NCBI GenBank assembly: GCA_963975425.1
Contig: CAXBGS010000003.1
Location: 558,001-622,000 of the forward strand
Reading direction: 5' to 3'
From: CAXBGS01 sp963975425
GTDB taxonomy: Bacteria; Planctomycetota; Planctomycetia; Pirellulales; Pirellulaceae
Length of the DNA stretch: 64,000 nt
A program made the translations under genes and the position numbers. Shown one piece after another: positions 16,906 through 26,082 of this stretch. The notes below the pieces were generated by a model. That model did not search any database. It saw nothing but the letters and a program-made list of their open reading frames with translations, and had not been told where the DNA came from. The first letter of the stretch is position 1. Each line of letters begins with the position of its first letter.

Positions 16906-17919
16906 ATGACCGAATCCCCCTCACCTTTGAGACATCTCATGCACCGATACACCAATCGCCGCCAATTCATGCAAGCCGCTTCGGCGGGCGCTGCCTGTGT
17001 TTGCCTGCCACGCATCGCCAAGGCAGATCATCATCTTGCCGGTGACGCACCGCTGAAGATCTCGCTTGCCGAGTGGTCGCTGCACCGAATGTTAAAAGAC
17101 AAAACAAATCACATTACCAACTTGGACTTCCCTCGCATCGCCAAGGAAGAATTCGCGATTGATGGAATCGAATACGTCAATCAGTTTTTCAAAGACAAAG
17201 CGAAAGACTCGAAGTATTTGGCCGAACTGAACAAGCGATGCAGCGATCTAGGTGTGAAAAGTTTGTTGATCATGATCGATGGCGAAGGCAACTTGGGTGA
17301 CCCGAAAAACGATGCACGCGAGACAGCGATTCAAAAACATCATCCCTGGGTCGATGCGGCAAAAGAACTCGGCTGTCACTCGATTCGCGTGAACGCGAAA
17401 AGCAGCGGATCGTATGAAGAGCAGCAATCACTTGCTGCGGATGGCTTACGCCGGCTGAGTGAATACGCCGCAACGATGGACATCAACGTGATCGTCGAGA
17501 ATCACGGCGGGCTAAGCAGCAACGGAAAGTGGCTCACAGGTGTCATGGAAAAGGTCGACATGGACAACTGCGGCACGCTGCCGGACTTTGGTAATTTCTG
17601 GATCGAGAAGAATCCAGGCGAGTGGTACGACAACTATCAAGGCGTGGATGAATTGATGCCGTACGCAAAAGCGGTGAGCGCCAAGACCTACAATTTCGAC
17701 GGCGATTCCAACACAACTTTCCGCACTGACAAGTTCGGCAACAAGACTGAGATCGATTATGAAAAGATGATGGCGATCGTGTTAAGGCATGGCTATGACG
17801 GTTACGTCGGCATCGAATACGAAGGCGAAGACACCGACGAATACGCCGGCATACGAAAAAGCAAAGCCTTGCTAGAACGCGTTGCCACCAAACTCAGCAA
17901 ATCCGCCACCACGGGATAA
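16906..17919 (+). CDS. Tat-exported sugar phosphate isomerase/epimerase (TIM barrel)
   Basis: This 337-residue protein is a xylose-isomerase-like TIM barrel of the AP endonuclease family 2 group. A twin-arginine signal is visible: NRRQFMQAA at about residues 17-25, followed by a hydrophobic stretch and a cleavage region near RIAKA. Typical barrel elements are DGIEYVNQFF, the metal-site strand NVIVENHGGLSSN near 195-207 and YVGIEYEGE near the end. The ATG at 16939 is an alternative start that keeps the Tat signal. Many planctomycetes carry numerous exported paralogues in sugar degradation. The substrate is unknown. No neighbours appear to share an operon. Confidence 0.85.
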   Translation: MTESPSPLRHLMHRYTNRRQFMQAASAGAACVCLPRIAKADHHLAGDAPLKISLAEWSLHRMLKDKTNHITNLDFPRIAKEEFAIDGIEYVNQFFKDKAKDSKYLAELNKRCSDLGVKSLLIMIDGEGNLGDPKNDARETAIQKHHPWVDAAKELGCHSIRVNAKSSGSYEEQQSLAADGLRRLSEYAATMDINVIVENHGGLSSNGKWLTGVMEKVDMDNCGTLPDFGNFWIEKNPGEWYDNYQGVDELMPYAKAVSAKTYNFDGDSNTTFRTDKFGNKTEIDYEKMMAIVLRHGYDGYVGIEYEGEDTDEYAGIRKSKALLERVATKLSKSATTG

Positions 17920-18260
17920 TGAGAAATAAACCGAGTTTGCCTTAACTCAACGTTCATTCTGAATTTATCGTCGCGTATGCGCTCCGCATATCAGCCCTGC
18001 TCCTCATCAAACATGGTGAGCGAGCCGCGGATGGGTTCACACACGTCCGGCGTCTTTGCTTTTTTGGTGTACGGACTTTGCAAGTGCGAGCCCCTAGCTC
18101 CAAATAAGCAGAACAACCCGTAGACATTGCCTAGCCTCCCCTGGAAACGCTCATCACCGCTACGCAATGCTAACAATACGCAGCTCCCGCGGTGGAAAGC
18201 AAGCCACCACAAGGACTACAATCTGCTTCAAGTTATGTTACGAGGATCAAGGCTCGCACC
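17920..18260. other. Non-coding gap upstream of the protease-like gene
   Basis: This stretch of about 340 bp contains a small perfect hairpin (TATGCG-CTC-CGCATA) near 17976-17990 and a 74-codon minus-strand frame (17991-18212) without a recognisable product. I see no transposase, RNA gene or clear promoter. Confidence 0.4.
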
Positions 18261-20231
18261 ATGGGGAAGAGGGTGATGCGAACGCGACATCGATATCTGC
18301 CATACGAACCGGACACCCGGACGTTTTTTCTTGTTTTATCAAGTTTATTGTTCGCTTGCAGTTCCGGCTATTTTCGAAAGCTACCGGCGCAGGAGACTTT
18401 CGCTGACGAACCTTTTCGCCAGTGGACATCAACGGCCGGAACGACAGTCTCAGCTCGGCTCGTCAAAAGCGAACACGAGAGCATTTCACTGATTCTAAAA
18501 GGGGAAGCCAATCCACGGTCGATCCCGCTGGACAAACTTCAACCGGCCGATCGCAGGTACGTTGCTCAGCGTCTATTTGATGCCCAAGATCGGCGACAAT
18601 TTGAGTTGGTCAAGTCACACCTTCGCTCGGTGAACGAGAGACCGCAAACGGTAAGCCGCTTGTTGATTCAGATTCACAACGAGTTTCCGCATAGCCCGTA
18701 TGCCGGCCTTTGGGCCGCAGTGACATTAAGCGCCGGTTCAAACGAATACGGTCAAGCAAGAGTCATTCTCGAAAACACGATTAGGCGGATCAAGAGACAA
18801 CAGGAACTTGACGAAAGTCGTCATCGGATGACGCTCTGCTCGGCGAATAACAATTTGGCGATTTGCTTGATCAAATCGCGGAAAGGTGACTCAGCCGCAA
18901 CTCGAATGACCGAAGCAATCGAGTCCCTTGATCGTTTGCCGCCTGTCATTCGATCGAATGCTGAGTTGTTGAATGAGTTGACACAGGATGGCGGAAGCCC
19001 AATCACTTTTTCACCATCCATTCGAACACGTCTGATGCGAAGCATCGCGCTTGCCGAAACGCCGGGCAGCGGAACTAAACTTCCAGACGGCTGGCACTAC
19101 ACTTTGGATTTCGATGCGCCGTCCGAGTCATCGGGTGCGTTAAAGATCGACGGAATCGACGCGCCAATTGATGGCCTTCAACTGTTGGCCTCCGGAAGCG
19201 GTTTTGTCGTTGCGCCCGGGATCGTGCTAACCGCCCGCCCTGTTATCGAGACGACGGACTACCGAGGCCCTAAGCTGGTAACTGTGATCACGGACGCAGC
19301 TTCATCAATGCGAAAAAGTGAATTGGTTCGCGATTTGCTAGTCGCATCAACACAATCGTACGCAGTACACGGTTCCGTCGGAACCAGCGAAGCATTCTCG
19401 GACACAACATGGACGAATTACAACTATGTTCGTCCGCAAAATGGTCAATTAGGTGCAGAAATTGCTGCGTTGCGAGTTCCGAACCTTTCGCTACCGCCCG
19501 TTCAAGTTGCCAGGGACGATCCGTCGAAGGATACGCAAATTCGAATCCTCGGTTTTGCACGAGGGCAAGCCGGACTCGATCGCGGACTACAAATTGAATC
19601 TGGAAAGATTTTGCGACCGCGAACCATTGCGGGCATGTTCTCCGTGGCGGGCCAGACAGGTCGCTGCGTCACCCTTGAGACATCCGCACGCGTTATGGGA
19701 GGAAATCGCGGCGGCCCAGTCGTAGACGATCGAAACCAAGTTGTGGGAATTGCGTATGACACTCCAGTGTCTGGCAGTGATTCGAGGGGAATGATTTTTG
19801 GTTCGGGAGAATTCCTTCGCTGGTTTTTTGACCATGTACAAACGGCTTCGCCGACCAGCCCCAATCCAGAATCAACCGCAGAAGAAAGATTCAACCAAGT
19901 TTCGAATTCGACTGTGGCTGTATTTTGTTGGGGGCCGCGGCAAAAGTCATCGTCACGATTGTTCAGCGAGTTTACAGACGGTAGCCGCGATTCAGGAGGA
20001 ATCTATCTGAAAGACCACTGGTGTCTTGCATGTGACGGCAAAGGATTTATCGGCTGCCCCGTTCGTGGCTGCAATAAAGGCGTTGTCGCGGGACGCCGCA
20101 CCGTTGACGGTCCGATTAACCCGATCACTGGAAAACGAACAAAAGTTCAAACGGTAACCCGAGGTCGTTGTTCAACCTGCGCCGGCGCTGGTGGAAAAAA
20201 ATGCCCACACTGCGACGGCGGCCGAATTTGA
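18261..20231 (+). CDS. SHD1-like / degenerate trypsin-like protein with DnaJ-type zinc knuckles
   Basis: From the ATG at 18261 this is 656 residues; the frame is open from a GTG at 18192. An N-terminal hydrophobic segment (FFLVLSSLLFA) is followed by an SHD1-like domain (FRQWTSTAGTTVSARLV to PLDKLQPADRRYV) and a helical region. A trypsin-like domain follows, with GSGFVV and GNRGGPVVD. The usual catalytic His position is Pro (LTARPVI), the Asp position is Glu (AEIAALRV) and the Ser of GNSGGP is Arg, so it is probably inactive. The C-terminus has two zinc knuckles, C-x2-C-x7-C-x4-C and C-x2-C-x7-C-x2-C, like the DnaJ central domain. It is probably an envelope or secreted binding protein. Confidence 0.8.
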   Translation: MGKRVMRTRHRYLPYEPDTRTFFLVLSSLLFACSSGYFRKLPAQETFADEPFRQWTSTAGTTVSARLVKSEHESISLILKGEANPRSIPLDKLQPADRRYVAQRLFDAQDRRQFELVKSHLRSVNERPQTVSRLLIQIHNEFPHSPYAGLWAAVTLSAGSNEYGQARVILENTIRRIKRQQELDESRHRMTLCSANNNLAICLIKSRKGDSAATRMTEAIESLDRLPPVIRSNAELLNELTQDGGSPITFSPSIRTRLMRSIALAETPGSGTKLPDGWHYTLDFDAPSESSGALKIDGIDAPIDGLQLLASGSGFVVAPGIVLTARPVIETTDYRGPKLVTVITDAASSMRKSELVRDLLVASTQSYAVHGSVGTSEAFSDTTWTNYNYVRPQNGQLGAEIAALRVPNLSLPPVQVARDDPSKDTQIRILGFARGQAGLDRGLQIESGKILRPRTIAGMFSVAGQTGRCVTLETSARVMGGNRGGPVVDDRNQVVGIAYDTPVSGSDSRGMIFGSGEFLRWFFDHVQTASPTSPNPESTAEERFNQVSNSTVAVFCWGPRQKSSSRLFSEFTDGSRDSGGIYLKDHWCLACDGKGFIGCPVRGCNKGVVAGRRTVDGPINPITGKRTKVQTVTRGRCSTCAGAGGKKCPHCDGGRI

Positions 20232-20329
20232 AAACCTTGAAACAGATTATCGTCGAAAATGACGGACACCAATACTTCGTCAATCCAACCGGAACAGCAC
20301 CTGCTTTGATCCGTAGAAATCACAGTTAA
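20228..20329 (+). CDS. Possible 33-residue peptide overlapping the previous stop
   Basis: A TTG codon overlaps the stop of the protease-like gene as TTGA and opens a 33-codon frame that ends at a TAA. That TAA overlaps the convergent xylB stop. The peptide (MKTLKQIIVENDGHQYF, then VNPTGTAPALIRRNHS) looks protein-like and fills the gap exactly. No family is recognised, and it could be chance. Confidence 0.25.
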   Translation: MKTLKQIIVENDGHQYFVNPTGTAPALIRRNHS

Positions 20330-21858
20330 TGCGATTTCGACTGATATTCGGCCAGGGCGTTCATCGACGGTTTCAGTTGAGTGTAGAGGTCGCGATAGAT
20401 GGGGAATAGCTTGTTGTAATTAGCAACGGCTTTGCGATCGACCTTGGTTTCTTCGGCGACTTGAATGGTTGCCTTGCAGGCGGATTCGATCGATTTGTAA
20501 GCTCCATCACCGACCGCAGCTAGCAGTGCGACGCCATAGGCGGGGCCTTGCTCAACCTGCAGTGTCGTAATTTTCTTGCCGAACACGTCCGCTTGCATCT
20601 GACGCCAAAACGGATTCTTGCTGCCGCCGCCGGAGGCACGAATTTGCTTGACCGGTACCCCGAGCGACTCGATGATGTCCAAACTGTCACGCAGGGCAAA
20701 CGTGATGCCCTCCATCACACTGCGGGTCATGTGACCGCGCGTGTGCGTCAAGTTCATACCAACGAAACTGCCTCGAGCATTGGGATCGGCGTGCGGGGTT
20801 CGTTCGCCATTCAAATAGGGCAAAAACAGTAACCCATCGCTGCCCGCGGGCACCTGTTCCGCTTCACCGGTCGCCGCCTCGTAACGTTTCTTGTCGCTAA
20901 TTCCTGCAAGTCCTTGCAGCACCGAGTCGACCCACCACTGCAGCGATCCTCCGCTGGTCAGGTTCACACCCATCATGTGCCACTTACCATTGACCGCGTG
21001 ACAGAACGTGTGCAATCGGCCTGCAGCATCGTATTGCGGTTCATCACTGTGAACGAACATCACACCGCTGGTACCGATCGAAGTGCTTAGCACGCCGCTG
21101 CGAACCACACCATTTCCGACGGCACCGGCCGCACAATCGCCCGCGCCGCCGACGACCTTGCAGTCGGTGGTCAGTCCGAGTTGCTTGGCCGCTTGCGACG
21201 TCAGAGTCCCGGTAACTTCGTCGCTTTCAACAACGCGGGGTAATAGCGACGCATCAAGTTCCAACTTGCCGAGCAACCTTGTGGACCATCGTCGCTTGAT
21301 GACGTCCAGCAATAATGTCCCGCTGGCGTCGCTAACCTCGGTCACATAGTCGCCGATCAAACGTCGGCGAATATCATCTTTGGGCAATAGCACCTTGGCG
21401 AGTTTGTCAAAGTTTCGTTTTTCGTTGTTACGCAGCCACAAAATTTTTGGAGCTTGAAACCCGGTCAGCGCCGGATTGGCGACCATCTTGATCAGCGCCT
21501 TGCGCCCGCCCGCGCGTGAGGTAATCTCTTCACTCTCCGCCGCAGTGCGTTGGTCATTCCAAAGCAGGGCAGGGCGGATGACTTGATCGTTGCCGTCAAG
21601 AAAGACCGAACCATGCATTTGCCCACTGAGACCGATCGCTTTCACGTCGGCCGGTTTTAGCTTTGACCTCTTGATGACCGCGCGAACGGTCTTGACCGTC
21701 GCTTTCCACCAATCCTCAGGGTCTTGTTCGGTCCAGCCCGGCCTGGGTTGGTGCATCGGATATTCGGCGTTGGATTCCGCAATGACTTCGCCATCGTCTT
21801 TGATCAACAGCGTCTTCGTTCCGCTAGTTCCGACGTCGATTCCCAGATAGTGACTCAT
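20326..21858 (-). CDS. xylB: Xylulokinase
   Basis: XylB phosphorylates D-xylulose to xylulose 5-phosphate for the pentose phosphate pathway. The 510-residue protein shows the FGGY-kinase ATP site DVGTSGTK at residues 8-15, the sugar-binding block SGQMHGSVFLD near 80-90, and the catalytic Asp in GGAGDCAAGAVG near 238-249. A late ASGGGSKNPFWRQMQADVF block completes the fold. The GQMHG sequence is characteristic of xylulokinase among the FGGY enzymes. No xylose isomerase gene is next to it. It converges on the protease-like gene. Confidence 0.94.
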   Translation of the reverse strand: MSHYLGIDVGTSGTKTLLIKDDGEVIAESNAEYPMHQPRPGWTEQDPEDWWKATVKTVRAVIKRSKLKPADVKAIGLSGQMHGSVFLDGNDQVIRPALLWNDQRTAAESEEITSRAGGRKALIKMVANPALTGFQAPKILWLRNNEKRNFDKLAKVLLPKDDIRRRLIGDYVTEVSDASGTLLLDVIKRRWSTRLLGKLELDASLLPRVVESDEVTGTLTSQAAKQLGLTTDCKVVGGAGDCAAGAVGNGVVRSGVLSTSIGTSGVMFVHSDEPQYDAAGRLHTFCHAVNGKWHMMGVNLTSGGSLQWWVDSVLQGLAGISDKKRYEAATGEAEQVPAGSDGLLFLPYLNGERTPHADPNARGSFVGMNLTHTRGHMTRSVMEGITFALRDSLDIIESLGVPVKQIRASGGGSKNPFWRQMQADVFGKKITTLQVEQGPAYGVALLAAVGDGAYKSIESACKATIQVAEETKVDRKAVANYNKLFPIYRDLYTQLKPSMNALAEYQSKSH

Positions 21859-22155
21859 GCTGAAATATCGCTCTCGTTGATCCGCACCGGATGTGCCCGG
21901 CTGCGGGTAAGGGTCTTGTCAAACATTCATTTTACGTCAGGAAGCTGCACGAGCTTTTTCCTGCGGCGGCCAATCCGCTGGCACGTTGATTGATCGGATC
22001 GGGCGTCGCCTACCCGAGTCGAACCGGTGACCAATATAGTGCGTACTCGGAAGTGAAATAGTCACCGTCGCAATTGCCAAGTTGCAGGTCCGCGACCAAG
22101 CCTTCCGGCGCACTTCGTCGATCCAGCATTCTCACCTCAACACAGTCTTCATGTT

Positions 22156-23526
22156 ATGTCCGATTCGATCAGCCATCCTTGCATAGCGCGACCGATTTGC
22201 GAGGCCCATCATCGCCGCGGACTTCATCGTCGCGAATTCATAGGACGAGCGGCCCAGGCCATCGGCGCCGGAGCCGTCCTAGGCGGGACGCAAATCGGCT
22301 GCGTCCCGAAGACCGAACCATCAACTGAATCGGCGACGACTTCGCCATCGGCACCGCTCCGCATTGCGTTGCTGGCGACCGGGAACCCGGCAGAAGCGAT
22401 CCGACGGGCGTGGTCGGCCGTTTCGGATCAACCGATCGATTTGGACGTAGCCGAACTCGATCGTGCACAAGTGGCCGATACAACGAGCTTGCTGACGTCG
22501 GCCAAACGTGCCGATGTGCTGATCTATCCGCTGGCGATGGTCGGTGAAGCAACCAGCAGCGACATTGTGATCGATTTTTCGGATTCTGACCTGTCGTCGA
22601 TCGAATCCGCCAACGGCCCCTTGATGGTCGGCCTGCGAAACGCGACTCGTTTCTCGGGTCGTGTCAGCGCGATCCCGCTGGGTGCGCAAGTGCCGGCGCT
22701 GATGTCGACGACGAACACAAGCCCACTGAGGGACTGGAACGAGTACGACCGCTGGGTTGCCGAAGACCTGAACGGCAAGGCAGCCGAACCGCTAGCAGCC
22801 GGCTGGGCGGCCGCGATGTTCTTATGGCGAGCGGCATCGATGACGCAAGGAACATGGCTGTTTGGACGTGAAAACCTGCAACCCGTCATTGCCGAGGACA
22901 CGTACGTGAGCGTGTTGGAACAACTCGCGAAAACGGCAAACCGGTATCAAGCCAGCCGTTTGACGCCCAAAGAAATATGGAAGGGGCTCGCCGACGGCCA
23001 GATCATGGCTGGCATTGGCTTTCCACAGTCGATCCACATCGACGGTGTGTCGATCGGGAATCTGCCGGGCGATGATCAGTCGCCTCGAGTGCTGTTGGAC
23101 ATGTACACGCCGGTTGTTTCCATAAGCAGTGGCTGTCGCCAAAGCATGGCGGCCAAGCAATTCATCACCTGGCTGTGCGGTGGCGATGGCAGCGAGAACC
23201 TGCGCCAACAGGTTCCATCGTTGACTCGAACGCGGACCGCTCGCTTGAACGTCGATTCGGAATCCGAAACGGGACAGCACGATCAGTACGACGCTTGGCT
23301 TGCCGAGAGAATGAAAACGACGATGACACTGCCGGCCATCCAACTGCACGCGGCGACGAAATATTACCAAGCACTCGACCAGCAAGTCGGGCGATGCCTG
23401 GACGGAAAGGCCAATCCCGCGGAAGCGTTGGGCGAAGCGGCCAAACAGTGGCAAGCAATTACGACCGAAGTCGGCACCGAGCAACAGATGCGACAGTGGC
23501 GACGATGCCAAGGCATGCGGGCTTAG
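22156..23526 (+). CDS. Tat-exported lipoprotein, solute-binding-protein-like
   Basis: This 456-residue protein has a twin-arginine signal (RREFIGRAAQAIG near residues 25-37) that ends in a lipobox-like QIGC near 52-55, so it is a likely Tat lipoprotein. The mature part resembles family 1 extracellular solute-binding proteins (IRRAWSAVSDQPIDLDVAELDRAQVADT, split over two lobes). This is a weak resemblance. No ABC permease genes are adjacent, so a transport role is uncertain. It is an isolated gene with no obvious operon partner. Its 3' end faces the rplQ terminator. Confidence 0.65.
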   Translation: MSDSISHPCIARPICEAHHRRGLHRREFIGRAAQAIGAGAVLGGTQIGCVPKTEPSTESATTSPSAPLRIALLATGNPAEAIRRAWSAVSDQPIDLDVAELDRAQVADTTSLLTSAKRADVLIYPLAMVGEATSSDIVIDFSDSDLSSIESANGPLMVGLRNATRFSGRVSAIPLGAQVPALMSTTNTSPLRDWNEYDRWVAEDLNGKAAEPLAAGWAAAMFLWRAASMTQGTWLFGRENLQPVIAEDTYVSVLEQLAKTANRYQASRLTPKEIWKGLADGQIMAGIGFPQSIHIDGVSIGNLPGDDQSPRVLLDMYTPVVSISSGCRQSMAAKQFITWLCGGDGSENLRQQVPSLTRTRTARLNVDSESETGQHDQYDAWLAERMKTTMTLPAIQLHAATKYYQALDQQVGRCLDGKANPAEALGEAAKQWQAITTEVGTEQQMRQWRRCQGMRA

Positions 23527-23644
23527 AACAATCAAGAATGCCGCGATAGAAATGGTTGCCTGACAATGGAAATCGGCGGACAGCCATGACGCAAAGAACA
23601 AGCCACCGCGGGCCAACGCCCGCAGCCTCTCGCGAACGGTGCAC

Positions 23645-23676
23645 AAAAAAAGTCATGCGTAAAAACGCATGACTTT
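23645..23676 (-). terminator. Intrinsic terminator after rplQ
   Basis: Read leftward, a perfect 11-bp stem (23676-23666 with 23659-23649) with a 6-nt loop is followed by a run of T residues at 23651-23645. It lies 48 bp after the rplQ stop and probably ends the ribosomal transcript. Because of the A-run on the other side it may also act in the opposite direction. Confidence 0.88.
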
Positions 23677-23723
23677 CGATTCGGTGTTCGAAAGGCCCGA
23701 TGGGCCAGTCACGAAGGGGGTGA

Positions 23724-24365
23724 CTACTCTTTCGAAGCTGCGACGGCTTCTTCTTCTGCCGGAGAGTCTTCGGAGGCCGGCGATTCGTCACTGACCGGTT
23801 CATCGGCTTCAAACGATGGCCGCTCCGCCTTTCGCTTCACGCGATCGTTCTTACCGACCAATTCAAGAATAGCTCGTTCACCTGCATCGCCGAGCCGTGG
23901 CGTGGCCAAGCGTACGATGCGAGTGTAACCACCGGGTCGATCGACATATCGCTCTGCGATCGTGTCAAACAGGATGCTCGTCGCCTGCTTATCGCCGATC
24001 AGTTGAACAATGCGACGTTGTGCGGTAACGACTTCGGCACGAGCCTGAGCCCACTTTTGCCAGTTGTCGCTCTTACGCCATTCCTTGTACGCGTCGGTAC
24101 CACGATCGGCCGAAGTCTCGTACTTACGAGCTTCTTCAGCAGCGGGTAACGATTTCTTCGCGATCGTGATGCACTTTTCGACCAGTGGACGAATTTCTTT
24201 TGCCTTGTGCAGCGTGGTCGTGATACGACCGGCAACCTTTGGCGCGTTGTCGTCCAACGACGCGTCGCGTTCGGTCAAGAACAGTGCACTGGCCATGTTC
24301 TTCATCATCGCTTTGCGATGGCTCGGGCTTCGTCCGAGTGTGCGGCCTTTTCTACGGTGTCGCAT
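23724..24365 (-). CDS. rplQ: 50S ribosomal protein L17
   Basis: L17 lies near the peptide exit tunnel of the large subunit. The conserved N-terminus (MRHRRKGRTLGRSPSHRKAMMKNMASALF, split here as two blocks) is clear. The product is 213 residues, against 127 in E. coli, because of a long acidic C-terminal tail (SDESPASEDSPAEEEA) and a short internal insertion. It follows rpoA by 143 bp, a wider spacing than usual, and a perfect 9-bp hairpin sits in that gap. Confidence 0.97.
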   Translation of the reverse strand: MRHRRKGRTLGRSPSHRKAMMKNMASALFLTERDASLDDNAPKVAGRITTTLHKAKEIRPLVEKCITIAKKSLPAAEEARKYETSADRGTDAYKEWRKSDNWQKWAQARAEVVTAQRRIVQLIGDKQATSILFDTIAERYVDRPGGYTRIVRLATPRLGDAGERAILELVGKNDRVKRKAERPSFEADEPVSDESPASEDSPAEEEAVAASKE

Positions 24366-24420
24366 GGCGATTATCCGTCAATCAAAATCTGAGTGTGGTG
24401 GTCGTGAATTTTCAAACAAT

Positions 24421-24444
24421 CGGCCGCCTTGAACGAGGCGGCCG
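24421..24444 (-). promoter_or_regulatory. Hairpin between rpoA and rplQ
   Basis: A perfect 9-bp GC-rich stem (CGGCCGCCT pairing with AGGCGGCCG) closes a 6-nt loop in the rpoA-rplQ gap. No T-run follows on the leftward strand, so it is unlikely to be a strong terminator. It could mark an RNA processing or attenuation site. Confidence 0.55.
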
Positions 24445-24508
24445 GAACTTTGTTGTTACAAAAAGCGGTGGCTGATTCAAACAGCGTTTGCTTGGGTCAG
24501 CGCCGGCT

Positions 24509-25504
24509 TTAGAACAACGGCTGGCTGGGAACTCGCATCCCCAGGTGAAGCCCGTACTGCGATAATTTTTCACGCACTTCGTTCAACGTGGTGTCGCCAA
24601 AGTTTCTCACTTCCAGCAACGAATCTTCGGTGCGTTGGACGAGGTCGCGAATGGTCTGAATGTTTTCGCTTTCCAAGCAGTTGTTCGCACGAACCGACAA
24701 TCGCATGTCGGCGAGTGTCATATTCAACTTGGCTTCCAACTGGGCTTCCGGCGATCCGGCACCGCCGCGTGCAGCCGAGTAGATACTCGGTCCGAGCTCG
24801 CGATACTGAACGAACGGGTTGAGGTGTTTACGAAGAATCTTGGCCGCTTCGACCAGTGCCATCTCGGGTGAGATGGTGCCATCGGTCCAAATCTCAAGCA
24901 CAAGCTTGTCGTAGTTTGTCTTTTGCCCGACACGCGTGTCTTCCACTTCGTAGCGAACCCGCGTGACGGGGCTGTAAACCGCGTCGATGGGAATGATCCC
25001 GATCTCGTGATCGACACTACTGTGTTCGGTACTGGGGACATAGCCGCGACCGTTCTCGACGACCATTTCCATCATGAACGGCGTGTCGTCGGTCAACGTC
25101 GCGATGACGTGATCCTTATTGATAATTTCGACGTCCGAATCGGTTTGCACATCGGCACCGGTGATCACGCCGGCGGTTTCGCGCTCGATCGTGATGACGC
25201 GAGTTGCTTCGCTGTGATTGCGAACGACAAGACTTTTCACGTTCAGGACAATGTCCGTGACGTCTTCATTCACGCCGGGGATCGAGGTGAACTCGTGCTG
25301 CGCGCCGCGAATTTTGATTTGGGTAACAGCGCTGCCCATCAAACTGCTGAGCAAGACGCGTCGCAGGCTGTTTCCGACGCTCGCACCGAAACCCCGCTCG
25401 AACGGCTCGGCCGTGAACTTACCGTAGCTGGCTGTCAGGGTGTCACGGTCGACTTCTACAGTGCTTGGCAATTCCATGCCACGCCAACGAATATGCATCG
25501 TCAT
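24509..25504 (-). CDS. rpoA: DNA-directed RNA polymerase subunit alpha
   Basis: RpoA forms the dimer that starts RNA polymerase assembly. The 331-residue protein contains the N-terminal dimerisation domain (SVGNSLRRVLLSSLMGSAV near 45-63) and the C-terminal alpha-CTD, which contacts UP elements and activators (LSVRANNCLESENIQTIRDL, then LNEVREKLSQYGLHLGM). A GAGG ribosome site lies 5 bases before the first ATG. It is 98 bp after rpsK; rpsD, which is usually between them, is absent. Confidence 0.98.
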   Translation of the reverse strand: MTMHIRWRGMELPSTVEVDRDTLTASYGKFTAEPFERGFGASVGNSLRRVLLSSLMGSAVTQIKIRGAQHEFTSIPGVNEDVTDIVLNVKSLVVRNHSEATRVITIERETAGVITGADVQTDSDVEIINKDHVIATLTDDTPFMMEMVVENGRGYVPSTEHSSVDHEIGIIPIDAVYSPVTRVRYEVEDTRVGQKTNYDKLVLEIWTDGTISPEMALVEAAKILRKHLNPFVQYRELGPSIYSAARGGAGSPEAQLEAKLNMTLADMRLSVRANNCLESENIQTIRDLVQRTEDSLLEVRNFGDTTLNEVREKLSQYGLHLGMRVPSQPLF

Positions 25505-25602
25505 AAGACCTCGATTCTGAGCTTCAGATGTGGGAGGTGTAAATTATTTGGTAAACGTCCCGGCACAAAACGAATGCGGGACGAACAGATCAGGCTGCCG
25601 AA

Positions 25603-25986
25603 TTAGACGCGTCGTTTCTTGCGTGGGCGGCAACCGTTGTGGGGGATGGGCGTGACGTCTTCAATCAATTTGACGTTCAAGCCGGCGGCCTGCAGCGAAG
25701 TGATCGCACTTTCGCGGCCACTGCCAGGACCTTTGACGCGGACTTCGACATCACGCATGCCAAACTTCGTGGCCTTTTCGGCGGCTTGCTGGGCCGCACA
25801 CTGGCCGGCAAACGGAGTACTTTTTCGACTGCCCTTAAACCCGCTGGTTCCAGCACTCGCCCAACACAACGTGTCACCCTTGGTATCGGTGATCGTTACC
25901 GTCGTGTTGTTAAACGTTGCGTGAACGTGAGCGATCCCGTTGCTGACGTTTCGTCGGACGCGTTTTTTCTTGTTGCTCTTTGCCAC
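25603..25986 (-). CDS. rpsK: 30S ribosomal protein S11
   Basis: S11 is a platform protein of the small subunit that touches the E-site and mRNA. This 127-residue product has the family features: HVHATFNNTTVTITD near residues 19-33, WASAGTSGFKGSRKSTPFAAQ-like sequence near 43-60, and the C-terminal DVTPIPHNGCRPRKKRRV. It is encoded between rpsM and rpoA, which is the normal alpha-operon order except that rpsD is missing. Confidence 0.98.
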   Translation of the reverse strand: MAKSNKKKRVRRNVSNGIAHVHATFNNTTVTITDTKGDTLCWASAGTSGFKGSRKSTPFAGQCAAQQAAEKATKFGMRDVEVRVKGPGSGRESAITSLQAAGLNVKLIEDVTPIPHNGCRPRKKRRV

Positions 25987-26082
25987 GGCAAAGTCTCTTC
26001 CAGTAAATCGATATAAATTTCAGTAACCACGTTCACGAGCCGCCGCCGGCGACTCGCTGGGAACAGAAGCATCAGACTGCGA

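Noticed and set aside
17991..18212. 74-codon minus-strand frame in a gap, considered as a mobile-element remnant
   Set aside because: No transposase, reverse transcriptase or terminal repeat can be seen, and the frame has no ribosome site.
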